Counted from the stretch's first letter, positions 25,918 to 35,194 are shown. The stretch is 64,000 nucleotides of DNA from RUG11783 sp964599695 (GCA_964599695.1 CAZRGP010000004.1:101209-165208); one strand, 5' to 3'. Translations and numbers: made by a program. The notes: a model not told the origin generated them from the letters alone.

Positions 25918-27213
25918 TTATTCATATCTCAAAGCTTCGATCGGGTCAAGATTTGCTGCCTGGATCGACGGGAGAAGTCCGAAGACGATGCCGACAACTG
26001 TTGAGAAAATAACCGACACTGCTATAGCAGGAACGCTGATCGCGACAGGCACGTCTGCAACGAAATGGATCACATACGCCAGTCCGATACCGACAGCCAC
26101 ACCGAGGATTCCTCCGATACTGGTCAGAACAGCTGCTTCTGTCAAGAACTGACTGAGGATCCTTTTCTTTCGGGCTCCAAGAGCCTTTTTCAATCCGATC
26201 TCCCTCGTTCTTTCGGTGACCGATACCAGCATGATATTCATAACGCCGATTCCGCCAACCAGGAGTGAGATGCCGGCGATCCAGATCAGCATGCTGTTCG
26301 TGCTCTTACTAAGATCCTGAATATTCTTAGCCTGTTCCAGAAGGTCATCCGCCTTATACCGCACGCTCTGTTCTCCGGTGGCGGAATCGCTGGATTCACT
26401 GATTCCGAGTGCAGTGTTGAGAAGCTCAGCTGCTCCTCGTCCCGCCTCAGTCATGCTTTCCGTATCCCTTGCCTTGATCACGATATTTTCAGGCTCATCA
26501 AACTGATACAGGATCGGCCAGCAGGCCAGAGGCACATAGATCTTCGCGGAAGCATTTCCCATGTATGTATAGTAGTCTTCCACCGTCTCAATGGAAGGCT
26601 GGAACTGTGACTGCGTGTCAACGACACCGATGATCGTGAACAATTCGGTCCCGATATCAATCACCTTCCCGATGGGCTCTTCCATATTGAACATGGACTT
26701 CGCTGTCGAGCGGTCCACGATAGCAACCTTTGAAAAATGCGCGTAGTCGTGCTCCGTAAAGAGCCTTCCCTTTACAGCCAGCATTCCCGTAGTTTTAAAA
26801 TAATTCTCGTCCACGCCGAGGATTCCACACCCGGATAATGCGGTTCCTTTGTAGGAAACATTGCTGACGTAGTTTCTGGCGACATATCTAGACACGGAAA
26901 CGACTTCCGGTATCTCAAGGATCTGTTGAAGCGTGTCCTCTGAAACAGGATAGAGTCCGTCGGGAATGCCGCCGTAATCCATTTCGAATTCCCATTCTCC
27001 CTGTTTCAGCTTTACGGTAACGGTATTCGTTCCTCCGCCGATGAGATTGTTCTTGATCTGCTCATTCGTTCCTTTGATCGTTGAAACGATAGCGATGATC
27101 GCAGCAATGCCGATGATGATGCCGAGCATCGTCAGGAAAGAGCGCATCTTGTGGGTAAAAATGCCACGGAAAGCCAGTTTGATATTCTCTCCGAATCCTC
27201 TTGTCTTTACCAT
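25918..27213 (-). CDS. MacB-type ABC permease of the four-gene exporter
   Basis: 431 residues: one N-terminal membrane segment (about 19-45), a MacB periplasmic-core-type domain (about 50-300) and three C-terminal segments, with the coupling loop REIGLKKALGARKKRILSQFLTEA. It is the permease of an ATP-driven efflux or secretion pump with separate ATPase and adaptors. Its start overlaps the second adaptor by seven bases. Proteins of this class export antimicrobial peptides, macrolides or own peptides; the substrate here is not known. Confidence 0.92.
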   Translation of the reverse strand: MVKTRGFGENIKLAFRGIFTHKMRSFLTMLGIIIGIAAIIAIVSTIKGTNEQIKNNLIGGGTNTVTVKLKQGEWEFEMDYGGIPDGLYPVSEDTLQQILEIPEVVSVSRYVARNYVSNVSYKGTALSGCGILGVDENYFKTTGMLAVKGRLFTEHDYAHFSKVAIVDRSTAKSMFNMEEPIGKVIDIGTELFTIIGVVDTQSQFQPSIETVEDYYTYMGNASAKIYVPLACWPILYQFDEPENIVIKARDTESMTEAGRGAAELLNTALGISESSDSATGEQSVRYKADDLLEQAKNIQDLSKSTNSMLIWIAGISLLVGGIGVMNIMLVSVTERTREIGLKKALGARKKRILSQFLTEAAVLTSIGGILGVAVGIGLAYVIHFVADVPVAISVPAIAVSVIFSTVVGIVFGLLPSIQAANLDPIEALRYE

Positions 27214-29051
27214 CCCATCACCCCGGACTCATAATCCGCTTTTGCGCCTTCCACTCCGTTTTTCCCATAGGGGAAAGCGATGTAGTCTTCAAGGGACAGG
27301 CCGCCGTATATCTCGACCATATATCCTCCGTAGAGGATCCTTCCGACTTCAATATATTGCTTTTCCAGCCTTCCCTCCTCATTTGCTTTCAGGACATAAC
27401 TTCTTCCGTTTTCTTCCCTGATAAAGGAGCTTTGAAGCAGGAACAGCGCTTTACTGTTTGAGGAATCTGACATGAAGCGGATCTCTCCGCCGTCCCACGG
27501 CTGCAGTTCGTCCTCACAGTCAGTCAGAACCGCTGTATAGGGATAATAAGAGACATTTCCCGCCTGTCCTTCGTAACTCATGTTGTTGGTTGTCGGATAC
27601 GGTGAGATCTCCTTGATCTTTCCTGTATAGGTCATCCCATTTGACCACATGGTGATGGTGATCTCATCTCCAGCTTTGATGCTGCCAAGCTGGAGCTCTG
27701 AGATCGTACTAGTGATCTCATATCCGTCCCCGCCTTTCACCTGGATCAGAGCCTTGTCTCCCTGAGGTGCATACGGATCTCCTACTTCTGTCACTGTGCC
27801 GTCCTGGGCTGCTCTGACGATGCCATCTGTAGCCGTCTGTTTTGCCTTTCTGTAATCCAGTTCCGCCTGGGAAACAGCAAGTTCCTGGCTGCGGATCAGC
27901 TGCGTCTGATTCAGGATCATTTCATTGATCTCTTCCTGAGAGTACATGTTCTGCTCAGGGATCTCTACCGGATCCGGGTATGCATCTCCTCTTTTGGTGA
28001 TAGTAAAGAGTCTCATTGCATGTTCCAGAAGATCTTTATCGGAATCATTGAATACGATCTCGGCTGTAGGCATCATCTTTATCAGGCTGTCAAAAGTGAA
28101 GAATCCCCGCGCAGGATTTTCAAACATTTCCTGCATCCACGCATGTCGGTGGATTCCGTCCTCGTCCTCTTTTGAACCTACCGTCGCTATCTGGACGCTA
28201 TCCATCCCCTGATAACTTTCCCATATGTGGAATTCGAAATACTTCTGAGGTACTACTGTTGATTCCTCATATTCTATCTCTTCTTCCTCTTCTCCGCTTG
28301 GATCCGTATCGTCTCCTTCACTGCCAGATGGATCTACATCCTGCGAAGGATCCGTGGGCTCTGTAGTCTCTCCCCCATCAGGTGCCGGTTCTGGTTCCGG
28401 TTTTACTTTGGGGACCGTATTAGGGAGAATTGCCTTCTCATCATAATTCAGAAGATAAGCAATCATCTCTTTTGAGATCTCGGTATTCAAATTGACATCG
28501 ATCACAAAAGGATTCTCCTTCGTTCCATCCCCTTTGATGGAATCCGCTTCAAAGGCCTGTGTTGCCAAACCGTCTTCCGTAAGTAGAACACGTATCGGTG
28601 TCTTATATGTTTTATAGACCGGAGTAGGCTCCACATAAGGTCTGAAAGTCTTCAAATACTCGAGGCGCTCTCTTGCTTCCTTCAGGTCACGTTTGGCCAT
28701 CTCATAGTGTATGCGGTAATTGTCCGCAGCAAGTTTTGCCTGCGTAGCATCATATTGAATCAGAGGGTCTCCTTTGGCAACATGATCCCCGGGAGAGACG
28801 TAGATCTTGTACACGAGCATGCTCGTATCAAGGAACACCATCTGCGTACCGCCCTGACTGATTTGGCCGTATCCGGAGGAAGCGTTTTCGACCCAAGTAT
28901 CCGCGAGATTGATTACCTGTATAACACCTGCGGTCTTACCGCTGGATACGTAAGCTCTCGCGCCGAAAATCCCGCCTATAACCGCAATCAGAGCTATGAC
29001 GGCAACAATTACTTTTTTCGCCGTGGAAGATTTCGAATGATTGTTATTCAT
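27207..29051 (-). CDS. membrane-fusion (HlyD/MacA-like) adaptor with acidic insertion, second adaptor of the exporter
   Basis: 614 residues. An N-terminal membrane segment (about 12-32), then a split biotinyl-lipoyl-like domain (GDHVAKGDPLIQYD) and its second half (DGTVTEVGDPYAPQGDKALIQV), flanking a helical hairpin interrupted by a large insertion (about 170-345) that includes a Glu/Asp/Pro/Ser-rich tract near 215-262. A beta-barrel and membrane-proximal part follow. This is about 200 residues longer than a usual MacA. Gram-positive bacteria use such adaptors as extracytoplasmic partners of MacB-like permeases. It overlaps the ATPase by four bases and the permease by seven. Confidence 0.88.
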   Translation of the reverse strand: MNNNHSKSSTAKKVIVAVIALIAVIGGIFGARAYVSSGKTAGVIQVINLADTWVENASSGYGQISQGGTQMVFLDTSMLVYKIYVSPGDHVAKGDPLIQYDATQAKLAADNYRIHYEMAKRDLKEARERLEYLKTFRPYVEPTPVYKTYKTPIRVLLTEDGLATQAFEADSIKGDGTKENPFVIDVNLNTEISKEMIAYLLNYDEKAILPNTVPKVKPEPEPAPDGGETTEPTDPSQDVDPSGSEGDDTDPSGEEEEEIEYEESTVVPQKYFEFHIWESYQGMDSVQIATVGSKEDEDGIHRHAWMQEMFENPARGFFTFDSLIKMMPTAEIVFNDSDKDLLEHAMRLFTITKRGDAYPDPVEIPEQNMYSQEEINEMILNQTQLIRSQELAVSQAELDYRKAKQTATDGIVRAAQDGTVTEVGDPYAPQGDKALIQVKGGDGYEITSTISELQLGSIKAGDEITITMWSNGMTYTGKIKEISPYPTTNNMSYEGQAGNVSYYPYTAVLTDCEDELQPWDGGEIRFMSDSSNSKALFLLQSSFIREENGRSYVLKANEEGRLEKQYIEVGRILYGGYMVEIYGGLSLEDYIAFPYGKNGVEGAKADYESGVMGW

Positions 29052-29743
29052 TTGATACCTCCCAGATCATAATCACCTGCAGCAGAAAGCACACCATCGC
29101 TCATGACCAATATGCGCTGGGCGTATTCCGCAACGCCGCGCTCATGGGTGATCATAACGATTGTTGTTCCCTGCCTGTTTAATTCACGGAACAGTTCCAT
29201 AAGTTGTTCACCGCTCTTTGAGTCAAGAGCACCGGTAGGCTCGTCAGCCAGAAGAATACTTGGATTGTTGACAAGTGCTCTCGCTACAGCCACCCTCTGT
29301 TTTTGTCCACCGGACAACTGAGTAGGAAGAAAATCCGCCCTGTCCGAAAGGCCGACCCTGTCCAATGCCTGTCTTGCCCGCTCCTCCCTCTCTTTCGGAG
29401 ACACATTTGCATAGATAAGAGGGAGCGCTACATTTTCGACCGCTGTCTCCCTGGGAAGAAGATTAAACTGCTGAAACACAAATCCTACGCCCCTGTTTCT
29501 AAGATCAGAAAGCTGATCGTCGTTCATTTGAGAGACGTCCTCCCCATTGAAGAGGTATGTTCCGCTCGTGGGCTTATCCAGGCAACCGATGATATTCATC
29601 AGCGTCGATTTACCGCTCCCGGACGGTCCCATAATCGAAACAAACTCGCCTTCATCCACAGAAAGACACACGTCATGAAGAACAGGGACGTCCATCTCTC
29701 CGTTTTTATAGTTTTTACATAAATCCGTTATTTCTATGATCAT
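29048..29743 (-). CDS. ABC transporter ATP-binding protein, LolD/MacB class
   Basis: 231 residues: Walker A GPSGSGKST, Q-loop FVFQQFNLLPRETAVENV, signature LSGGQKQRVAVARAL, Walker B LLADEPTGALD and MITHERGVAEYA. It energises the exporter formed with the permease and two adaptors. It overlaps the genes on both sides by four bases each (ATGA-type coupling). Confidence 0.95.
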   Translation of the reverse strand: MIIEITDLCKNYKNGEMDVPVLHDVCLSVDEGEFVSIMGPSGSGKSTLMNIIGCLDKPTSGTYLFNGEDVSQMNDDQLSDLRNRGVGFVFQQFNLLPRETAVENVALPLIYANVSPKEREERARQALDRVGLSDRADFLPTQLSGGQKQRVAVARALVNNPSILLADEPTGALDSKSGEQLMELFRELNRQGTTIVMITHERGVAEYAQRILVMSDGVLSAAGDYDLGGIK

Positions 29744-30957
29744 CCGACACTACCATCCATATCAGCGTCTTCAACGATCATCTCTTCGCCTTCGTAATAT
29801 GGCTCTTCCTCTATCATCATGCCTTCTTCGAAGGTGTCTGTCGGTTCCTCATACACATACTCTGTCGTTGTTCTCTGTCCTTCCCGAATCGATTCATCGG
29901 GGAAAGCGATATAATCATTGAGCGAAAGTCCTTCCAGAATCTCCCAGCTTCCGATCTCCTCATCATAGGCACCGAGTTTTATGCTCTTCTTTGTGATCTT
30001 ACCGTTGTTGTCTGCCCATACATAAGGGGAAGAATCCGTATCCATCAGATACCCCTCGTACAGCCACAATCCGCTCTTGCCGTTTCCGTCTGCCAGTTCA
30101 ACAATGACATGCTGACCGAGGAAAAGGCCTTCACTGCTGGTAAGCTCGATATAAAAATAGTACTTTGAACTCTGATTTGAAGTGTCACCGCCATAGTACA
30201 TTTCATTGTTGTCGGTCGCAGTCTGGCCGGTATCTACCTTGGACACGAAACCATTCCAGGTATTGTTATCGATCCTGCTGCGCACCACTACATTCGTTCC
30301 CTGAGGAAGCTGGGATATATTCATCTCATTGACTTTTCCCTTGATGACATAATCCCCGGATTTCATGATCGAGATATACACGTTGCTTCCGCTTGTATCT
30401 GTTCCGTCTGAGACGGATTTGACAGTCCCTTCCACTGAGGAAGTGACATTGGCGTTTTGAAGCGATGCTTCAAGACTCGTCAGCTCATTGTTCAAAGCCT
30501 TGATGCGATATTCTGTCTGGAGGTTTTCGTTCCTCAGCTCCTGTCTTCTCAGGTCATCCGAAGTAACTGCGATCAACTCATTATTGCTCGTGATCGAAGC
30601 TCTCTCGCGCTGTATGTCCAGTCGCTTCTGGGCGATCGCAAGATTGATGGAGTCCGTATCGTATGAAAACAAGAGATCCCCGGGTTTAACGTGGTCTCCT
30701 TCTTTTACATATGTTTCTTTTAGTGTCTTGGATGTATCAAGCTGATAGTCTACTGTCTGTTGGGCTTCCACAACACCGCTGAAACGATTTGCGTTTCCCA
30801 TTCCAAATTCCGCCATCGAACTGACCGGAACGATATAAACCGCATTTCCACTACCTCCCCGTCCGAGGAAATACCATGCGCAGAACCCTCCTGCCGCCAC
30901 AGCCAAGATGGCTATAGCAGCGATGATCTTTGTTTTGTTGTTTTTCTTTTGTTCCAT
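29740..30957 (-). CDS. membrane-fusion (HlyD/MacA-like) adaptor, first adaptor of the exporter
   Basis: 405 residues from the ATG at 30957 (GGAG six bases upstream; a longer frame adds 12). It has a membrane segment (about 10-30), the lipoyl half KEGDHVKPGDLLFSYD, a coiled-coil hairpin (about 110-180), the second half SSVEGTVKSVSDG and a barrel domain. It ends in a strongly acidic, Tyr/Glu-rich tail of about 40 residues. It is first in a four-gene operon that contains a second, much larger adaptor; two non-identical adaptors in one operon suggest a hetero-oligomeric assembly. Confidence 0.9.
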   Translation of the reverse strand: MEQKKNNKTKIIAAIAILAVAAGGFCAWYFLGRGGSGNAVYIVPVSSMAEFGMGNANRFSGVVEAQQTVDYQLDTSKTLKETYVKEGDHVKPGDLLFSYDTDSINLAIAQKRLDIQRERASITSNNELIAVTSDDLRRQELRNENLQTEYRIKALNNELTSLEASLQNANVTSSVEGTVKSVSDGTDTSGSNVYISIMKSGDYVIKGKVNEMNISQLPQGTNVVVRSRIDNNTWNGFVSKVDTGQTATDNNEMYYGGDTSNQSSKYYFYIELTSSEGLFLGQHVIVELADGNGKSGLWLYEGYLMDTDSSPYVWADNNGKITKKSIKLGAYDEEIGSWEILEGLSLNDYIAFPDESIREGQRTTTEYVYEEPTDTFEEGMMIEEEPYYEGEEMIVEDADMDGSVG

Positions 30958-31265
30958 TTTTTCTCCAAGTCTTTTCGAACTCTTACCTTCCAATTATTGC
31001 AAACGCCTTGCAGTATTACAACTTTCCCCGAGGCGAATTCATCTCTTTTTAAGAATAAATGACGCTTTTACTAAGATAACTTGAATCTCAAATCCCATTT
31101 TGTGCATTAATCATGTTCACTTCATAACGTTTACCGGCTTTTCTAATAATTTGTTTTCCCGCAAAAACACGCCGGTCCTATAATCCCGGCGTGTTTCCCG
31201 TATGCGTATTCCGTAATTCGGAAAACTGAATATTATACGTTAACAGAGTACAAAACTCTCACTTA
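30958..31265 (-). other. 308-base spacer between the sigma/anti-sigma pair and the exporter operon
   Basis: No gene is visible. It holds the terminator of the sigma pair (31163-31196) and an AT-rich 100 bases that should carry the exporter promoter. I could not pick a convincing sigma-A or ECF promoter: TGAAC occurs at about 31118-31114 on the minus strand, but no matching downstream element is clear. Confidence 0.5.
31163..31196 (-). terminator. intrinsic terminator after the anti-sigma-like gene
   Basis: AAACACGCCGG...CCGGCGTGTTT hairpin followed by TT on the minus strand (a five-T tract). Confidence 0.85.
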
Positions 31266-31850
31266 TTACCCAATATGTCTTGTGTATATGCTGTATCCGC
31301 CATCCATATCTGCGGTAACAGTGATATAAGTGGGAAGTATTCCGTCCTTAACGCTTACTTTTGCAATTCTGTCGTCCTGCAGATCTTCCGTAATATCAAA
31401 CACATGGTCCCTGAGGCACAGCAGGATCTTTTCGTCTTCTTCTACGATATCCGCATCATCCATCGTTTCGATAACATCATCCACAGTGAAAGGAACAGGG
31501 TTTCCGTTCGAATCAAAGGACAGTCCTCCCGTCTTGCGTTCGTAGCCATTCGGGTATCGGATCACAAACTCACCATTTCCCTGATCGATGATCTCCACTG
31601 CTACTGCCTCACCATACAGCCAGGAATCTACACTGCGGCGCAATCCTCCGATATTCGCTGCATATGCAACACCTGCACTGCCGACCAAAATTGCTACAAT
31701 GGCACAGATGCTAGCGATTCTTCTTTTCCAGTTAGTTGTGTTCATAGATACACTGATCTCCTTATCTTTCTCAACGATCTTTAAAGTAGTCAGTTTCTCG
31801 TCGGGCAGTACAGTGTTCAATGCTCTCTTATATCTCTCCTTATTCGTCAT
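31266..31850 (-). CDS. membrane protein with DUF4179-like layout, probable anti-sigma factor of the adjacent ECF sigma
   Basis: 194 residues: a cytoplasmic N-terminus (residues 1-41), a membrane segment (about 43-65, IASICAIVAILVGSAGVAYAA) and an acidic extracytoplasmic domain. This is the layout of membrane-bound anti-sigma factors encoded just after their ECF sigma genes. It overlaps the sigma gene by 11 bases. There is no clear zinc-binding anti-sigma motif, so the role rests mainly on position. Confidence 0.65.
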   Translation of the reverse strand: MTNKERYKRALNTVLPDEKLTTLKIVEKDKEISVSMNTTNWKRRIASICAIVAILVGSAGVAYAANIGGLRRSVDSWLYGEAVAVEIIDQGNGEFVIRYPNGYERKTGGLSFDSNGNPVPFTVDDVIETMDDADIVEEDEKILLCLRDHVFDITEDLQDDRIAKVSVKDGILPTYITVTADMDGGYSIYTRHIG

Positions 31851-32322
31851 CGCTCCATTCCTCCTTCAGTTTTTGTTTCATCAGGCTTCTTCCACGTGAG
31901 AGCTGGCTTTTTACCGTGTTTTCCCCCACTTTCATAATCCCTGCGATCTCCCGGACACTGTAATCCTCATAATAGAAAAGATGCATGATCGCCCGGCATT
32001 TTAAAGGCAAACTCGCCAAGGTATCAAGGAGATACTGATCTTCCCTTTGCCGTACGATCAGAGTGTTCGTATAACTGTCAATATCCCTTTTGTTCCTCTT
32101 CCAGAATGACGTCGCTATATTCTTTGCTTTATTCATTGCGACGCGCAGCAGCCACGCTTTGAGGTGTTCCTCACTGCATAACTCTTCCTGAGACTGGTAA
32201 TACGCAAGAAATACCTCCTGCGCAACGTCCTCCGCTTCACACGTGTCATTCAGTATGGAGTAGGCGCTTCGAAATACGCTCAACCCGTATCTTTCCATTG
32301 TCATTTCTAAGGAAAGTCTCAT
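31840..32322 (-). CDS. RNA polymerase ECF-type sigma-70 factor
   Basis: 160 residues with region 2 (AEDVAQEVFLAYYQ, LKAWLLRVAMNKAKN) and region 4 (LPLKCRAIMHLFYYEDYSVREIAGIMKVGENTVKSQLSRGRSLM), separated by a short linker, lacking regions 1 and 3, as in ECF sigma factors. GAGG lies five bases before the ATG. Upstream TGAACC followed by GTATTA is a possible autoregulated promoter. The partner is the overlapping anti-sigma-like membrane protein; the exporter operon downstream is a plausible but unproved target. Confidence 0.93.
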   Translation of the reverse strand: MRLSLEMTMERYGLSVFRSAYSILNDTCEAEDVAQEVFLAYYQSQEELCSEEHLKAWLLRVAMNKAKNIATSFWKRNKRDIDSYTNTLIVRQREDQYLLDTLASLPLKCRAIMHLFYYEDYSVREIAGIMKVGENTVKSQLSRGRSLMKQKLKEEWSDDE

Positions 32323-32408
32323 ACAAACCTCTTCCTAAAAAACTGATCGCTTCGCTTTTTCACTAATAATACAAATGAGATTCCCCAAAGGTTCAAAAAG
32401 CATAAAGA

Positions 32409-32440
32409 AAAGCCTCGATTTTTATTCGATCGAGGCTTTA
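32409..32440 (-). terminator. intrinsic terminator after the C45-type hydrolase gene
   Basis: AAAGCCTCGAT...ATCGAGGCTTTTCTTT hairpin on the minus strand, 18 bases after the stop. Confidence 0.85.
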
Positions 32441-32457
32441 TAGATCAGCATTTATGT

Positions 32458-33618
32458 TTAGAGTGAAAAATCATAAGGTTTGGTGAAATCTCCCATAGCA
32501 AAGACACGAAGTGTTTTCTTCTGAGTATGATAGATACTGGTCGTCAGTGTCTTGCTCCGGTCGTATCCGTTCGTCGGATCCTGTTTGACCAGGGAGAGGA
32601 GCGTTGTGGCATAATCCTCCCGGATCCCGTCATAAAACCTCTCAAGACCCATTCCCAGGACCTCATATCTTCTGTCCTTGTCTCTATACCCGTCATCATA
32701 GGACAAGAAATAATTCGTGCAGTAATCTGTATTGATTACCTTAGTTTCGTCTCCGACGAATTCAATTACAACGGATTTACCCTGTGCATCACCGATGAGA
32801 AGATGGAAGTCAGAACCCGGGATCGCCGATACGATATTATGCATCATCGTGAGCTCAACTGCCTCATCCACATTCGCGCAGCGATCCAGCATAGCGCGCA
32901 TGAGCATCGTATGCATTATGGTCGGCTTTCCGGCATTATTCTGTTTTGGCAGTTTCTTACTGCAGGTCCAGGCCTTTTTGTCCGCGTGATTCACCGCTAC
33001 GGAGCCGATCTCTGATCTTTTTTCTTTCCTGCTGGGAACAACTCCCGCTTCATCGAATTCGAAATTGTTCTTTTTATTGCTCTTCAGGAGTTCGCATCCT
33101 TCTTCATACGCTATCTCATTCCAGTCACTGTCAACACCCAGTGCCATGATGCTGACCGTCAAGCCCGCTTCATTCATACCATCCATGCAGACATACGGCG
33201 CAAGTACAACTGCCGAGATGTCGGTTTTTCCGTCATCCAGAGATCCTCCAACGATCTCCTGCTTGTATCTGTCGAGCCAGAACGCATCTGCAACACCAAT
33301 GGAGCGATACTTTGCCTTGGGATTGGCGGATTTTACAACCAGTCCGCATGCAGTCAGTTCCGTTGATCTATCGCCATGATAATAGTGCCTGTAATCGTAA
33401 TTGCGATACATCACAGGCTCCCCTTCCAGGTTTTTCCGGAAAAACGTGGAGCATCCGGTATCAAAGATCGGCATGAACTTCTCAGGAATCTGAGAATAGT
33501 CCCATTCCGACTCCATATAATAGAGATATCCTGCTTCGTCCACTCTTCTTACGGACTCCGCAGCCTGAATCATTTTTTCATCTTTCAGATAATCAAGATA
33601 CGCATGAGGATTTCCCAT
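32458..33618 (-). CDS. C45/choloylglycine-like N-terminal-nucleophile amidohydrolase (linear amide hydrolase)
   Basis: 386 residues. FDTGCSTFFRKN places a candidate nucleophile at Cys56, followed by EPVMYRNYDYR, the block seen in C45 autoproteolytic acyltransferases and bile-salt hydrolase relatives. Downstream family-like parts are GMNEAGLTVSI, AVELTMMHNIVSAIP and GDAQGKSVVIE. Such enzymes are made as precursors and cut before the Cys to give an N-terminal nucleophile; here about 55 residues would be removed. There is no signal peptide, so it acts in the cytoplasm. Substrates in the family include penicillins, N-acyl amino acids and bile acids; none is indicated here. Confidence 0.8.
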   Translation of the reverse strand: MGNPHAYLDYLKDEKMIQAAESVRRVDEAGYLYYMESEWDYSQIPEKFMPIFDTGCSTFFRKNLEGEPVMYRNYDYRHYYHGDRSTELTACGLVVKSANPKAKYRSIGVADAFWLDRYKQEIVGGSLDDGKTDISAVVLAPYVCMDGMNEAGLTVSIMALGVDSDWNEIAYEEGCELLKSNKKNNFEFDEAGVVPSRKEKRSEIGSVAVNHADKKAWTCSKKLPKQNNAGKPTIMHTMLMRAMLDRCANVDEAVELTMMHNIVSAIPGSDFHLLIGDAQGKSVVIEFVGDETKVINTDYCTNYFLSYDDGYRDKDRRYEVLGMGLERFYDGIREDYATTLLSLVKQDPTNGYDRSKTLTTSIYHTQKKTLRVFAMGDFTKPYDFSL

Positions 33619-33633
33619 GTTTAATACCTCCTA

Positions 33634-34419
33634 TTAAAAATGCTTTAAAAGATTGCCATCTGTATACAGGAACAATTCTGAAGCCGACTTGCGTACCTCA
33701 GCCTTATCCTTTAACTGAACGGTTTCACGCCCGTCCACATAGATTACGGCCATTTTGTCACGTTCAGATACCGTGACCGTATGAGAATCGTTCAAGACGA
33801 CCGGATATTCCTTTCTGGAATGAGGACAGATCGGAGTCATCACAAATGCATTCAGGTCGGGAGACAGCATCGGTCCTCCTGCGGAAAGATTGTATGCGGT
33901 CGAACCTGTAGCAGTAGCGAATATGAGGCCGTCCCCCCTTACCTCCAGGTCTTTTTCGTCATCGATACGAATCTGCAGGTCCAATGTTGACCCGACAGAT
34001 CTTTTGCCGAATACGATGTCATTCACCGCAGTGTATTCATGATCTCCGCATTTAACAGAAATGAGATGTCTTCTGGAAATGGAGAGTTTTTCGAAGATCT
34101 CGTTGAAATGCACAAGATCACTGAAGGATACTTCACAAAGAAAACCGACCCGTCCGCTGTTGATGCCCAAAAGAGGTTTTCCCGCTTCAAGGGCTGTCGC
34201 AGCTGCCTTTAAAACGCTCCCGTCTCCTCCCAGAGATGCGACGATATCGCAGTCGGATGGTCCAAAGTCCGCATGACCGGAATCAGGAAAGACCTTGCAG
34301 TTATCTCCAGGATCAAGCGCACAGGAATGCCCGCAGATCTCTTCCAGAATACGCACACATTCTGCAGCCTGACAGACCTGCTCCTCTGTATAAGTATTCG
34401 GCATTAAGAAAATCTTCAT
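33634..34419 (-). CDS. nadK: NAD kinase
   Basis: 261 residues; phosphorylates NAD to NADP. It has SLGGDGSVLKAA (the GGDG motif), GINSGRVGFLCEVSF, and the TATGSTAYNLSAGGP loop. The length is typical of the compact Firmicutes form. It overlaps the upstream rex gene by four bases (ATGA) and ends 15 bases before the next gene. Translation with rex suggests joint control of the NAD(H)/NADP pool. Confidence 0.96.
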   Translation of the reverse strand: MKIFLMPNTYTEEQVCQAAECVRILEEICGHSCALDPGDNCKVFPDSGHADFGPSDCDIVASLGGDGSVLKAAATALEAGKPLLGINSGRVGFLCEVSFSDLVHFNEIFEKLSISRRHLISVKCGDHEYTAVNDIVFGKRSVGSTLDLQIRIDDEKDLEVRGDGLIFATATGSTAYNLSAGGPMLSPDLNAFVMTPICPHSRKEYPVVLNDSHTVTVSERDKMAVIYVDGRETVQLKDKAEVRKSASELFLYTDGNLLKHF

Positions 34420-35057
34420 GCGTTCTCCTCCCGGGAGTCTCCACCGTTGGCAGATATATTGAGATGTGCCAGTGACAAAGCGAGGTTCTCATGCTTTACA
34501 CAGACATCGGAGGGCACACTTATATGAAATGGGGCGAAATTCCAGATCGCGGTGATACCACTTTCGACGGCAAAATCCGTAGCTCCCTGAGCTTCCTCAG
34601 CGGGCACAGTGAGAGCTGCAATGTTCACACCATTGTGCATACAGTACTCCCTGAGCTGCTCCATTGGGTAGATCATTTTGCCATAGATCTTCTTTCCCGC
34701 TTTATCCGGATCTTTATCAAACGCAGCCAGGATGTCGAGACCATATTCCCTGAAGCCATTATATCCCAGCAGTGCCTGCCCGAGACGCCCCGCTCCGATG
34801 ATAATAACCGGAGTCACATCATTGGTTCCGAGGACAGTCTCAATACACGATTTCAGGACAGAAGTCTCATATCCGATCTTGGGTTTCCCGGCATCACATA
34901 CCATACTGAGATCTTTTCTTACCTGGACTTCGCCTAGACCAAGTCCCTGAGCAATTTTGGATGCAGAGATCGTAGGCCTGTCTACATTTTCCCGTATATA
35001 CTGAAGGTACATGGGCAATCTTCCAAGTGTTGCCCTTCTTATGTTGGTCTTTTTCAT
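34416..35057 (-). CDS. rex: redox-sensing transcriptional repressor Rex
   Basis: 213 residues: an N-terminal winged helix with GLGEVQVRKDLS, a Rossmann NADH-binding domain with GAGRLGQALL and AAFDKDPDKAGKKI, and a C-terminal swap helix. Rex blocks fermentation and respiration genes at a high NAD/NADH ratio. The ATG at 35057 is chosen because GAGGGAAG precedes it and the family starts KKTNIRRATLGRLP; the longer frame adds six residues. No clear Rex operator (TTGTTAA-N4-TTAACAA) is visible in front of it. Confidence 0.96.
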   Translation of the reverse strand: MKKTNIRRATLGRLPMYLQYIRENVDRPTISASKIAQGLGLGEVQVRKDLSMVCDAGKPKIGYETSVLKSCIETVLGTNDVTPVIIIGAGRLGQALLGYNGFREYGLDILAAFDKDPDKAGKKIYGKMIYPMEQLREYCMHNGVNIAALTVPAEEAQGATDFAVESGITAIWNFAPFHISVPSDVCVKHENLALSLAHLNISANGGDSREENA

Positions 35058-35194
35058 CTTCCCTCTCCGCAACAATCAGTATTATGATATCGATACCATT
35101 GTATCGAATGATCCGATATATTTCAATTCCTATCACCATCTTTGCTCTGTTTTTTTCCTGTGATATACTCAACTCAAATTCAGGAGGAATAGAC

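Noticed and set aside
34416..35194. A Rex operator upstream of rex or tcdA
   Set aside because: No sequence close to TTGTTAA-N4-TTAACAA is visible.
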